From: Bacteroidaceae bacterium
GTDB lineage: Bacteria; Bacteroidota; Bacteroidia; Bacteroidales; Bacteroidaceae
Assembly (NCBI GenBank): GCA_017619335.1
Contig: JAFZSP010000094.1
Coordinates: 1-64,000, forward strand
Direction: 5' to 3'
Length of the DNA stretch: 64,000 bases
Numbering within the stretch: position 1 is the first letter of the stretch; each line of letters begins with the position of its first letter. A program made the translations under genes and the position numbers. This document shows positions 35,711 through 44,400 of this stretch, piece after piece. The notes beneath the pieces were generated by a model. The model had not been told where the DNA came from and made no database searches. It worked only from the letters and a program-made list of their open reading frames with translations.

Positions 35711-35812
35711 ATCCTCTCAATTCCGAGGAAAGAAAGAATTTTTTATTAAGCGAAATATCGCATTAAGCAGGGGCTTCCTACAAATGATGATGAATAGTTT
35801 TCGTTGAGAATG

Positions 35813-35840
35813 CAAAAGCCACACTTACGTGCGGCTTTTG
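35813..35840 (+). terminator. Hairpin terminator after the MNT/HEPN pair
   Basis: CAAAAGCC and CAC pair with GTG and GGCTTTTG across one A:C mismatch and a 4-nt loop. The downstream side runs TTTTGTAAATTT. The A-rich upstream side gives it terminator properties in both directions. Confidence 0.65.
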
Positions 35841-36116
35841 TAAATTTGGGTAGTGACGTATACGGCTTGCCCTCTCGGAAAACTTATCCGGATAGCCAAG
35901 AATTTCTTCTTGACGCTGCAAAAGTACAGACTTCTTTTCATTCGTGCAAATTTTTCTGCACTTTTCTGCTGACAATGGCCCGATTTCCCTCGTTTTTTCT
36001 CCTTTTGATGAAAATCAAGGGGGCCGCAGAGCCCATTTTCTTCCGATTTTCCCCTTTTTTGACCCTCCCTCGTCACTTTTTCCCCTTTCCTTTCGTCACC
36101 TTTCAAACCTTTTCAC

Positions 36117-36124
36117 TATTTTTG
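36117..36124 (+). promoter_or_regulatory. Candidate -7 box driving the structured RNA
   Basis: TATTTTTG fits TAnnTTTG and lies just upstream of a ~350-nt region rich in RNA-like hairpins before the methyltransferase gene. It is the only such box in this gap. Confidence 0.45.
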
Positions 36125-36483
36125 TGCCCGAAAAGGGCATGAAGTCCCTGTAAAGGGATGCAAACTCAGCGGAGGTGCCTGATTCAAATCTTATTGGAAA
36201 TAATGCATCACTATTATTTCGCGCATAGCCAAGAAAAGCGTAGGAAACTCAAATTGGTATAACAAGCACGACAATAATAAGTGACAGGTGTGCAATAAAT
36301 GGTAACTACCTGTTCTGTCTTTAGTGACGCACACGCTTTGAGCGTGGTGCGACTTATGACAGACAGGGGTTCCAAAAGTATTCCTACGCTTTCACCTCTT
36401 GCTATGCGCATTAAGGACATCGCGCTCTTTTTATGCGCCATGGCGTGATAGATAGTTGGTGCTTACTGACCTAAAACTATCAA
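36125..36483 (+). ncRNA. Candidate structured RNA upstream of the methyltransferase gene
   Basis: Two arms 135 nt apart form a long stem: 36221-36229 with 36401-36409 (GCGCATAGC, 9 bp), AAGA with TCTT, and 36235-36246 with 36381-36392 (AAAGCGTAGGAA, 12 bp), interrupted only by a one-base bulge and a CACC bulge. Inside, TTGG/CCAA (36254/36372) may pair. A terminal hairpin spans 36309-36367 (CCTGT, CTGTC, CACGCT stems with a TTG loop). Hairpins GAAATAAT/ATTATTTC (36197-36220) and GATAGTT/AACTATC (36451-36481) flank it. I do not recognise the family. A retron RNA, a 6S-like rod or a leader regulating the methyltransferase are possible; no reverse transcriptase is nearby. Confidence 0.55.
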
Positions 36484-36489
36484 TTGTGT

Positions 36490-37620
36490 ATGGCAAATAC
36501 AAATTTAGCGAATGCGAAAACAGCGAAGAACGATGAGTTCTATACGCAATATCCCGATATTCAGAAGGAGATAAACGCCTATCTGGACTACGATCCCAAT
36601 GTGTTTCGTGGTAAGACTGTGCTGCTGCCTTGCGACGATCCCGAATGGAGTAACTTTACGAAGTTCTTTGCAGGGCACTTTGAACTGCTGGGGTTGAAGA
36701 AACTGATCTCCACAAGTTATGCCCCTGAAAGCAAGAAGTACAAGATGCCGTACCAGCCAACGCTCTTTGAGACACAACAGCCATACTTCGACAATGACAA
36801 AAGCAAAACGCACGGCAAAATATTCGTTCTTACCGAAGATGTTTCTGGGGATGGCCGTATCAACATTGAGGATTTGCAATGGCAATATTTGGAGGGCGAC
36901 GGTGATTTCCGTAGCAAGGAAATACGGAAACTGCGTGACGAAGCAGACATCATTGTTACCAATCCGCCGTTTTCGCTATTCCGTGAGTTCGTTATGTGGC
37001 TGATGGAAGTTGGAAAGCAGTTTATCATTATAGGCAATATGAATGCTGTTACTTACAAAGAAATTTTTCCTCTCATCAAGGATAATAAGATGTGGTTAGG
37101 TAATGGCTTTCAGAAAGGAAATGCCTATTTCCGCGTTGAAGCTCCACGAGAAAGTTATGCTGATGGCGTTTTTGATGAAAGTACAAATCTCGTAAAATTC
37201 CGTAATTGCTGTTGGTTTACCAATATTGATCATGGGCGGCGTCATCAGCCTCTAAAACTAATGACTATGGCAGAGAACTTCAAGCATAGCAAACATAAAG
37301 AAATACGTGGCCGTAAAGATTATATACACTACGAGAATTATGATGCTATTGAAGTTCCCTTTACAGACGCTATCCCCGATGATTATAAAGGAGCAATGGG
37401 ACTGCCCAAATCATTTCTCGATAAGTATTGTCCAGAACAATTCGAGATTATCGGCATTGCAGAAGGAGATACTGGAAAGGAGTTGGGATTAAAGCCATTT
37501 CCTCCTGAATTGAAGATGATGAATCCCAGCCTTAGGCAAGGCCAACTTTACTATATGGAAGATGGCTATCCTGTGAAACCATACGCAAGAATACTAATCC
37601 GCAAAAAGCAATCGTTATGA
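36490..37620 (+). CDS. EcoRI-type adenine-specific DNA methyltransferase
   Basis: A 376-residue protein like the EcoRI methylase family. The N-terminal AKTAKNDEFYTQYPDIQKEI and KTVLLPCDDPEWSNFTKFFA segments are family hallmarks, and the catalytic NPPF motif (IIVTNPPFSLF) starts at about residue 158. It should make N6-methyladenine. ATG at 36490 is chosen; an in-frame TTG six bases earlier is unlikely. It lies directly after the structured RNA candidate and overlaps the DUF262-HNH gene by 4 nt, so the two are coupled like a restriction-modification pair. Confidence 0.88.
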   Translation: MANTNLANAKTAKNDEFYTQYPDIQKEINAYLDYDPNVFRGKTVLLPCDDPEWSNFTKFFAGHFELLGLKKLISTSYAPESKKYKMPYQPTLFETQQPYFDNDKSKTHGKIFVLTEDVSGDGRINIEDLQWQYLEGDGDFRSKEIRKLRDEADIIVTNPPFSLFREFVMWLMEVGKQFIIIGNMNAVTYKEIFPLIKDNKMWLGNGFQKGNAYFRVEAPRESYADGVFDESTNLVKFRNCCWFTNIDHGRRHQPLKLMTMAENFKHSKHKEIRGRKDYIHYENYDAIEVPFTDAIPDDYKGAMGLPKSFLDKYCPEQFEIIGIAEGDTGKELGLKPFPPELKMMNPSLRQGQLYYMEDGYPVKPYARILIRKKQSL

Positions 37621-38786
37621 AGACAACATTGGAACAATACACCATCGAGCAAATTTGCGACGGCTTCGAGTACAACGAACTGGAAGGCAAAGGTCTTTAT
37701 GGATTGTCGGGCAAGCTGACTATCCAGCCTGAATATCAGCGTAACTACATCTATGAAGATGGTAAGCGTGATGTGGCTGTCATTGAATCTGTGTTGAAAG
37801 GCTATCCGCTCGGGCTGATATATTTCAATCGTAGAGAAGACGGACAGTTAGAGGTGTTGGACGGACAGCAGCGTATCACATCGTTAGGCCGCTTTTGGAA
37901 GAATAAATTCGCTGTGAAGATTAACGGATTGGAACAAATCTTTGATGGACTGAATGAGGGTATGCAGCGAAAGATACTCGACACAAAGTTGTTGATCTAT
38001 ATTTGTGAAGGCGAGGGCGACGACGCGGAGAAGGAAATCAAGGACTGGTTTAAGACAATCAACATTGCAGGCATTCCGCTTAATCAGCAAGAAGAACTGA
38101 ATGCAGTTTTTAGCGGAGAATTTATTTCACTTTGCAAGGCAGAATTTAGCAATTCGCAAAATGCAAACATTCAGCGTTGGGAAAGTTATGTGAAAGGCCC
38201 TGCTAATCGTCAGCAGTTCTTGGCTACTGCATTGGAATGGGTTAGCAAGGGCAATGTGGCAGGTTATATGAGTGCTCACCGTCGCGATACAAACATCAAC
38301 GAAATCAAGACTTATTTCAATACGGTTATAGATTGGGTTGATAGTAAGTTCGACGATGTTTATCCTGAAATGCAAGGATTGAATTGGGGAGAACTTTACG
38401 TGCGTTTCCACGCACAGCCATACGACCATACGGAATTATCGGCAAAAGTCCGCGAACTGATGAACGATGACTTTGTGACCAACCGCCGAGGAATCTTTGA
38501 GTATGTGCTTGGCGGTTGTCAAGATACAAAGCTGTTGAACGTACGTCTGTTCGACAAGCCCACCATGAGGAAAGTTTATGAGCAGCAGACGATGCAAGCC
38601 AAGGCCGAAGGAGTGAGCAACTGCCCATACTGCGCCATCGGCCATGATGCTAATCGTCAGCGTATCTGGAAACTCGACGAAATGGATGCCGACCATGTGA
38701 CTGCATGGAGCAAGGGCGGCTGCACGGACATTGCAAACTGCCAGATGTTATGCAAAACACATAACAGGGCTAAAGGGAACAAATAA
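37617..38786 (+). CDS. DUF262 (ParB-like) and HNH nuclease fusion
   Basis: A 389-residue protein. The N-terminal DUF262 domain (~residues 20-200) has QPEYQRNYIYED, YPLGLIYFNRRED and the nucleotide-binding LDGQQRITSLG. The C-terminal ~60 residues are an HNH nuclease with CPYC, DADHVTAWSKGG and CKTHNRAKGNK. DUF262-HNH proteins occur in GmrSD-type and other modification-dependent or phosphorothioate-linked restriction systems. The coupling to an EcoRI-like methyltransferase instead of an EcoRI-like endonuclease suggests an unusual restriction-modification pair (inference). Confidence 0.85.
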   Translation: MKTTLEQYTIEQICDGFEYNELEGKGLYGLSGKLTIQPEYQRNYIYEDGKRDVAVIESVLKGYPLGLIYFNRREDGQLEVLDGQQRITSLGRFWKNKFAVKINGLEQIFDGLNEGMQRKILDTKLLIYICEGEGDDAEKEIKDWFKTINIAGIPLNQQEELNAVFSGEFISLCKAEFSNSQNANIQRWESYVKGPANRQQFLATALEWVSKGNVAGYMSAHRRDTNINEIKTYFNTVIDWVDSKFDDVYPEMQGLNWGELYVRFHAQPYDHTELSAKVRELMNDDFVTNRRGIFEYVLGGCQDTKLLNVRLFDKPTMRKVYEQQTMQAKAEGVSNCPYCAIGHDANRQRIWKLDEMDADHVTAWSKGGCTDIANCQMLCKTHNRAKGNK

Positions 38787-38808
38787 ATAATATCAAACAT
38801 TTACGATT

Positions 38809-39150
38809 ATGGAAAAACATAAAGAACTGACTGATGAGTTGAAAGATTATATATTAGACCCATCAAAAGACTATCGACAGACATTAACAATGTGGCGCGT
38901 GGATAAGGACGGGAATCTGGTATGGGTAAAGACCAAGAACGGAACCAACAAATCATATTACATCATCGTAAAAGAGGAACTTACGAATGATGATTGGCTG
39001 ACCCACATGCGCTGTAAGATGGATGCCGATGAGTTTGGAGAGTTTGCATGTGCTTATTTCAAGGCATGTGAAAAAGCTGGTATTAAAGAGCTGAAGATAA
39101 CGTTGCGTGGAGAGTTTGACCGTTCATTCAAATTCGCTGATGAAGAGTGA
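38809..39150 (+). CDS. Small hypothetical protein in the restriction cluster
   Basis: A 113-residue acidic soluble protein, no signal peptide and no recognised domain. It has a beta-rich middle (LVWVKTKNGTNKSYYIIVKEEL) and a helical C-terminal half (ADEFGEFACAYFKACEKAG). The gene lies 22 bp after the HNH gene and 53 bp before the Mrr gene, same strand. It may be an accessory or regulatory partner of the surrounding nucleases; nothing in the sequence proves this. Confidence 0.7.
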   Translation: MEKHKELTDELKDYILDPSKDYRQTLTMWRVDKDGNLVWVKTKNGTNKSYYIIVKEELTNDDWLTHMRCKMDADEFGEFACAYFKACEKAGIKELKITLRGEFDRSFKFADEE

Positions 39151-39203
39151 ACCTATGTTTGAGTGAGAATCTATTCGTTTCGGAATAATACAAATTTAAA
39201 GAT

Positions 39204-40103
39204 ATGGCAAAAGAACATGTAGGAAGGACAAAGGCGACAGCAACAAAGACGCTATTTGCCGTTATGAAAGAGATAAGCCGTCGTGGCGGCAGTATGCCCG
39301 CCAAAGAATTATATCCATTTGTGGAGGCAAACGTGAAGCTGACGGAATGGGAACTTGAACCAGCAGGTAAGAACAAATATATCCGATGGACGAACAGTTT
39401 CCAGTTCTACTCCATTAACTATGCCAAGGCGGGACTTATCATCAAGCAGAAAGGCATGTGGTACTTGACACCCGAAGGTGAGGCTGCGCTCAAACTAACT
39501 CCTGAGGAAGTGATGGAAAAAGGCGAGGTGGCTTACCGAGAATGGAGAAAACTCAATCCCAGAGAGGACAAACGTGACGAAGAGCCGACGGACGAGAATG
39601 CTGAAAGAGACAGAGCCGAGGAATTGAACCTGCTGGAGTCAGATGCACGTGAAGGTATCAGGCAATTCATCGTGTTGAAGAGTCCTTATGAGTTTCAGGA
39701 TATGGTGGCTGCTCTACTTCGGGCCATGGGCTATCACACACCATTCATTGCTCCCAAGGGCAAGGATGGTGGCATAGACATCATTGCCTACTTAGATCCG
39801 CTGGGTGCACAGACACCACGTATCAAAGTTCAGGTGAAACATAAGCCTGATACGGCCATTGGTGCTTCTGAAGTACGTGCCTTGTCTGGCATCTTGAAAG
39901 CAGGGGATATCGCTCTGTTTGTTACAAGTGGTACATATTCGGCTGATGCCAGGAATGCCGCTTCTGGCAATGATAAGTTCATTCGCCTGATTGACGGTAA
40001 CGACTTCATCGACATGTGGCAGGAATACTACGACAAGATGACCGACGACGACAAGAACATGCTGCCGTTGAAGCGTATCGCTTTCCTTGGAAACAACGAG
40101 TAA
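39204..40103 (+). CDS. Mrr-type restriction endonuclease
   Basis: A 299-residue protein. The N-terminal ~110 residues are an Mrr-type winged-helix domain (FYSINYAKAGLIIKQKGMWYL, LTPEGEAAL). The C-terminal half is a PD-(D/E)xK nuclease: LKSPYEFQDMVAALLRAMGY, KGKDGGIDIIAYLDP with the catalytic Asp, and IKVQVKHK with the Q-x-K. Mrr family enzymes cleave methylated DNA (type IV restriction). Between the two domains lies a charged linker (~115-150). It is followed closely by a gene with a possible base-reader domain. Confidence 0.9.
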   Translation: MAKEHVGRTKATATKTLFAVMKEISRRGGSMPAKELYPFVEANVKLTEWELEPAGKNKYIRWTNSFQFYSINYAKAGLIIKQKGMWYLTPEGEAALKLTPEEVMEKGEVAYREWRKLNPREDKRDEEPTDENAERDRAEELNLLESDAREGIRQFIVLKSPYEFQDMVAALLRAMGYHTPFIAPKGKDGGIDIIAYLDPLGAQTPRIKVQVKHKPDTAIGASEVRALSGILKAGDIALFVTSGTYSADARNAASGNDKFIRLIDGNDFIDMWQEYYDKMTDDDKNMLPLKRIAFLGNNE

Positions 40104-40113
40104 AAGAATACAT

Positions 40114-40986
40114 ATGCCTATGAATACTGAAGAAAAGAACAAGGAGATTGACATTAACGAGGTTGCTATCACGCTGGAGGTGGATAGTGAGGTGATTGCC
40201 AAGGTTCGTAGTGGCGAGATTACGCACATCCTCATGGACATCAGTGAGGACAATCAGAACCTGGTTTTAGAGACTGTCGACGGGAATCTGATATTGGTGA
40301 CAGACAAGATGCCAACAACTTTCCACGGGTGTTACCTATATAATAATGGCGAATTCCCTTACGCCATCAAAAACTCGCTTAGCTTCTTAGTTCTGAGTAG
40401 TGGTGATAGCGATTGTATTACCCGTATCATCGACGTGGATACGATGCCAGGTACTCGCTTTAACTACCAAGGTGCAGGCAAACCTATTGTTGAGGATGCC
40501 GATGGTGACAGTTGTATCTGGGAAGTTAGTTTTGAAGTGGTGCCTGTTCCTGCAGAGGCAAAGACATACTTGATGCGTTGGAACCCCTCTATCAGCTCTT
40601 TTAAAGAGAAGAACTTCGAGGAATGTGTAGAGAATATGGTGCACGGTATGTTCCGTATGAACTGGAGTATCTACGAGTGGGAAGAGGCTCGAAGGGGTGA
40701 CTTGTTCTTTATGATGCGAGTGGGCGACGATAAGGCAGGCATTGTCTTCAGCGGACAATTCATCTCTGATCCATATCCCTTAGACGACTGGGCAGGAACG
40801 AACAAAAGGAGAATGTATGTGGACATGATAGTCACGAACTCCGTGGAACCAGGAGAAAAGCCTTTTCTCTCACTGGAGGAACTGCAGCAAGCCATTCCCG
40901 AACTTGAGTGGGCAAAAGGGCACTCGGGTGTTCTGTTATCAGATGAAATAATTGACGCACTGGTTGAGCTGTTGGATAAGGAATAG
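40114..40986 (+). CDS. Hypothetical protein with probable PUA/EVE-like C-terminal domain
   Basis: A 290-residue cytoplasmic protein. The N-terminal ~140 residues are unrecognised and beta-rich. From about residue 150 (TYLMRWNPSISSFKEKNF) the pattern GDLFFMMRVGDDKAGIVFSG ... ISDPYPLDDW ... MYVDMIV resembles PUA-like EVE/ASCH domains, which bind modified bases. It begins 11 nt after the Mrr stop; ATG 40120 is also possible. A modified-DNA reader next to Mrr would fit a type IV system (inference). A strong terminator follows. Confidence 0.7.
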   Translation: MPMNTEEKNKEIDINEVAITLEVDSEVIAKVRSGEITHILMDISEDNQNLVLETVDGNLILVTDKMPTTFHGCYLYNNGEFPYAIKNSLSFLVLSSGDSDCITRIIDVDTMPGTRFNYQGAGKPIVEDADGDSCIWEVSFEVVPVPAEAKTYLMRWNPSISSFKEKNFEECVENMVHGMFRMNWSIYEWEEARRGDLFFMMRVGDDKAGIVFSGQFISDPYPLDDWAGTNKRRMYVDMIVTNSVEPGEKPFLSLEELQQAIPELEWAKGHSGVLLSDEIIDALVELLDKE

Positions 40987-40991
40987 ATGTA

Positions 40992-41029
40992 AAGATGCAG
41001 GACTGCTATAGGTTCTGCATCTTTTTTTT
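40992..41029 (+). terminator. Intrinsic terminator ending the restriction operon
   Basis: AAGATGCAG (40992-41000) pairs with CTGCATCTT (41015-41023), followed by a run of T (TTTTTTTT). It lies 6 bp after the last stop codon of the cluster. Confidence 0.9.
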
Positions 41030-41184
41030 GTGCTTGACTTTTCATGTGGCTCTGCAGGCTTACTGTTTTGTAGAGATATTTTTCCTTGTTGAAACCGGCA
41101 TTATGTGAATAGGAAGGTAATCGTGGCGAAGCCTGTGTTGTTGCTTTGCCGCTCTCATCCTCACCGTCGCATGAACAGACAAGT

Positions 41185-41206
41185 AGTGTAGAGTGTAGTG
41201 TTTCTC
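41185..41206. repeat. Right copy of the 22-bp repeat bracketing the defence genes
   Basis: This 22-bp sequence is identical to 34648-34669, and both are followed by A-runs and T-runs. Here only one arm of the left hairpin is present. The rest of the 417-bp gap (40987-41403) holds only the terminator and the promoter of the next gene. Confidence 0.7.
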
Positions 41207-41361
41207 GACGAAAAAAAGTTTTTTGGGGCTCGAAGCGAGGATAAAGAGGAGCGTCAATGAAAGAAAAAAGCCGGATTCTTCACCAGCATCTAATTAATTG
41301 TGCCTTTTAGGTCCTTTTTTTGCTTTCAGACAAGGGAAGAAGAGTTTTTTAACGTCAGAAA

Positions 41362-41393
41362 TTTGGCGCGAAAGAAGATGAGTCGTACCTTTG
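41362..41393 (+). promoter_or_regulatory. Consensus sigma-ABfr promoter of the C10 peptidase gene
   Basis: TTTG at 41362-41365 and TACCTTTG at 41386-41393 are separated by 20 bp, the ideal -33/-7 spacing for Bacteroidetes housekeeping promoters. Confidence 0.8.
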
Positions 41394-41403
41394 CACCGCA
41401 AAA

Positions 41404-44400
41404 ATGAAAATAACAACAAAAAAACACGATATAATGAACAGACAAACTCGGAAAATGCGTTTCCTCGCACTCTGCCTCATGTCGCTGCTGCTGCCGCTGA
41501 CGATGTGGGCACAGTCCATTGATGAGTCCGAAGCCCGCCAGCGGGCACAAGCCTTCCTGTCACAACGTAGCGGCGGGAAAACAAAAGCGCTGCGCACGGC
41601 CCATAGAGGGCGCAGGACAAAGGGTCGCCAGGCCACGGCAGCCTGCGACTACTATATCTTCAATGCGGAAGCGGGCGGCGGTTTCGTCATCGTCAGTGGC
41701 GACGACCGCACGATTCCCATCTTTGGATACTCCGACAGCGGCAGCTTCCAGGAAGGCTCGATGCCCGAAGGCCTGAAGGTGCTGCTCGAAGACTATTCAG
41801 CGCAGATAGCAGGACTGGAGGACAGCGATATCCAGACACAGGATGGACGCAGAAGGGCACCGGCCCGTAAGGCGATAGCTCCGCTCATCGAAACAAAATG
41901 GGATCAGGGAGTACCTTATAATAATAGTTGTCCGGTAATTGAGGGCACAAAGTGCCCAACAGGCTGTGTGGCTACGAGTGTGGCACAGGTCATGTACTAT
42001 CACTATAACTATTTCAAGCGCGAATATGGATATGAAAAAGACTATAAATGTACCCAAATAATCCCTGGTTATACCACAACAACCGCGCAATTGGTACTTC
42101 CTGAACTTGAAGCTACCACATTCAACTGGAATGCCATGGCCAAGACCTACTCTTCAACCGACACGGGCGAAGCAGTTGATGCCGTAGCCCAATTGATGCA
42201 ATACTGCGGTCAGGCTTTGCAGATGAATTATAAGGCCAATGGCTCATCAGCCTACATTATCGCAGTTCCTGATGCCTTGAAGACTTATTTTTCTTTTAAT
42301 CAAGGAACACACCATGCCAATCGCAAATGCTACACCTATGCTGAATGGGTAGAGCTGATCTACTCGGAGTTGGCCGCAGAACGTCCTGTGGTGATGGGCG
42401 GTCAGAGTTCCGTTGACGGACATGCTTTTGTCTGTGACGGTTATGAGAGTGATGACTATTTCCACATCAATTGGGGGTGGAGTGGAGGTGGTGACGGCTT
42501 CTTCCGCTTGGCGGTGCTTCAACCCTACGAGAAAGGAAGAGGTGGAAGCTCTACGCTCGACGGCTTCAACTTCGGACAAGAGGCTGTCATCGGATTACAA
42601 CCGGATGATAATGAAACAAATGGCTATTGCCTTTCCCTTGAAGATTTCTACTTGAATGATTTTCCTACAAGCAGCAGCCACACATTTACCCGAGCCTCTG
42701 AAGACGATCCTTTCACAGTTGACTTGAACTATACTTTGTGTAGCTATAAATATGGAACTAACATATATGATATTGCCTTCATGCTGTTGGAAAACCCGAA
42801 TAGTTCGGAGAATCCTACGCCAAATAAAGATATCCAGTATGAATCCATGACGTTCAACACCAATCTTTATGGCCCCATTAGCTTCACTATTTTTAATGTG
42901 CCGGACGGCACCTATTATATAAAAGTGATGAGCCGACCTCGCCAGCCTAATGGACAGGAGGTTTCCTGGATGGAATGCTTCAACGGCAAACAATATATGA
43001 TGACAGCCGTTGTCGATGGAAAAGAGTTGACCATCAACGTTCCCCTGCCAAAGCCCACCAAGCCCGCAAGTGCCTCTATCACAGTCGAAGGCAACAAAAC
43101 GGTGGGCTATGAACAGGATGTCAACGCCGCCATTACGGGCAGAAGTGATGATTATCGTGGGTCATTATTCCTTTATGTAGATGATGCTTTGATGATGGGA
43201 AAGCAGGTTGAGATTCCTGCGGGGAAAACGGTAGATGTTCGTTTCTCTTATATCCCGACTACAGATGGTGACAATGTGATCAAGATTACTACAGCCAAGT
43301 CAACGGATGCAGACTATGTTATTGGCACAGAAACCGTGACCATCCTTGCCAGCGATGCCTCAAACACACAGGAGCTGACCATCGAGCCCACAATTACCAA
43401 CCTAGCAGATGGCAAGCTCTACGGCAACGCTGTGCGCACGACTGTCCGTGTGACGAATCCATCCACAACGAATAGCTATGTCGGGCAGGTGTATTGCTCG
43501 CTGAGAATGTATAACAATGCCACAGATGCAGCGGATGCCTTCGATCAGAACTATTCCAATGTCATCAGACAATCCATCGTTATCCCCAAGAGCGAGAGTG
43601 CTGAGAACCTCAGTTATGTGGATATCCATTTCGATTTTGATGCGCTGGATCCCAACAAGTTCTATCGGCTGCGCTTTAGCTATTTAAAAGGCGATGAACA
43701 ATATAATACTGCCAGTGGGCCGATTGTGCCAGGTGCAGAGGAAAAAGCCTTAGAGATGGGAGAGGGCTACGTCCTTTATGCTACAGACGGCAGCATGAGC
43801 CTCTATCCTTTGTTGCGAACCCTCGATGCCGGTTCTTCCCCATGCGTGGATCTGCGTGGCATCAAGCGCTTTGATGGCGTCACCGTCACGCCGAGCACCA
43901 ATCCCAACTGCATCTATCTGCTGGCAACAGGCGTAGAGGCGCCCGACGCCCTCAGCAGTTGTAATGTGGTACGCGGCACGTCGGTAAACCACCTCACGAC
44001 TGAAACGCTAACCCTGCAGGACGGCTATGACTTCTTCACTCCCGTGCCTTTCACCGCAACGGCTGTCAGCTACACCCGCACCTTCACCCTTGCCGCTGAT
44101 CGCGACAGCGGATGGAACACCATCCTGCTGCCCTTCGATGTGAGCAGCGTCAATTGTGAGGTCATCGGAACGGTTGATTGGTTCCACTACTATTCAGACA
44201 CGGGTAAGAACTTCTGGGTGCGTGCCTTCACGGAAGACGGCCCTAACTACGTGGTCTTTGACTATGCCAAGGAGATGGCAGCCAACACACCCTACATCAT
44301 TGCTGTTCCCGACGATCGATGGGGTAGTGCCTGGCAGATGACAGGACGCGCTGTGACCTTCAGGGGCACCAACGCACGCATAGAACCCACGAACGAAAGT

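Noticed and set aside
36141..36192. tRNA-like TTCAAATC segment
   Set aside because: One T-loop-like octamer, but no acceptor or anticodon stem could be built.
36214..36441. 75-codon minus-strand frame in the structured RNA region
   Set aside because: It overlaps the long stem exactly, with no family similarity; the palindrome explains the openness.
36125..36483. Complete retron
   Set aside because: The RNA shape is retron-like, but no reverse transcriptase reading frame is within several kb; downstream is a methyltransferase.
33249..40986. Prophage or integrative element with integrase
   Set aside because: No integrase, transposase, capsid, relaxase or tRNA gene is visible in or beside the block; only the bracketing 22-bp repeat hints at mobility.
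34220..41403. CRISPR array
   Set aside because: Repeats present here are tandem pairs or hairpins; no regularly spaced direct repeats with unique spacers were found anywhere in the window.
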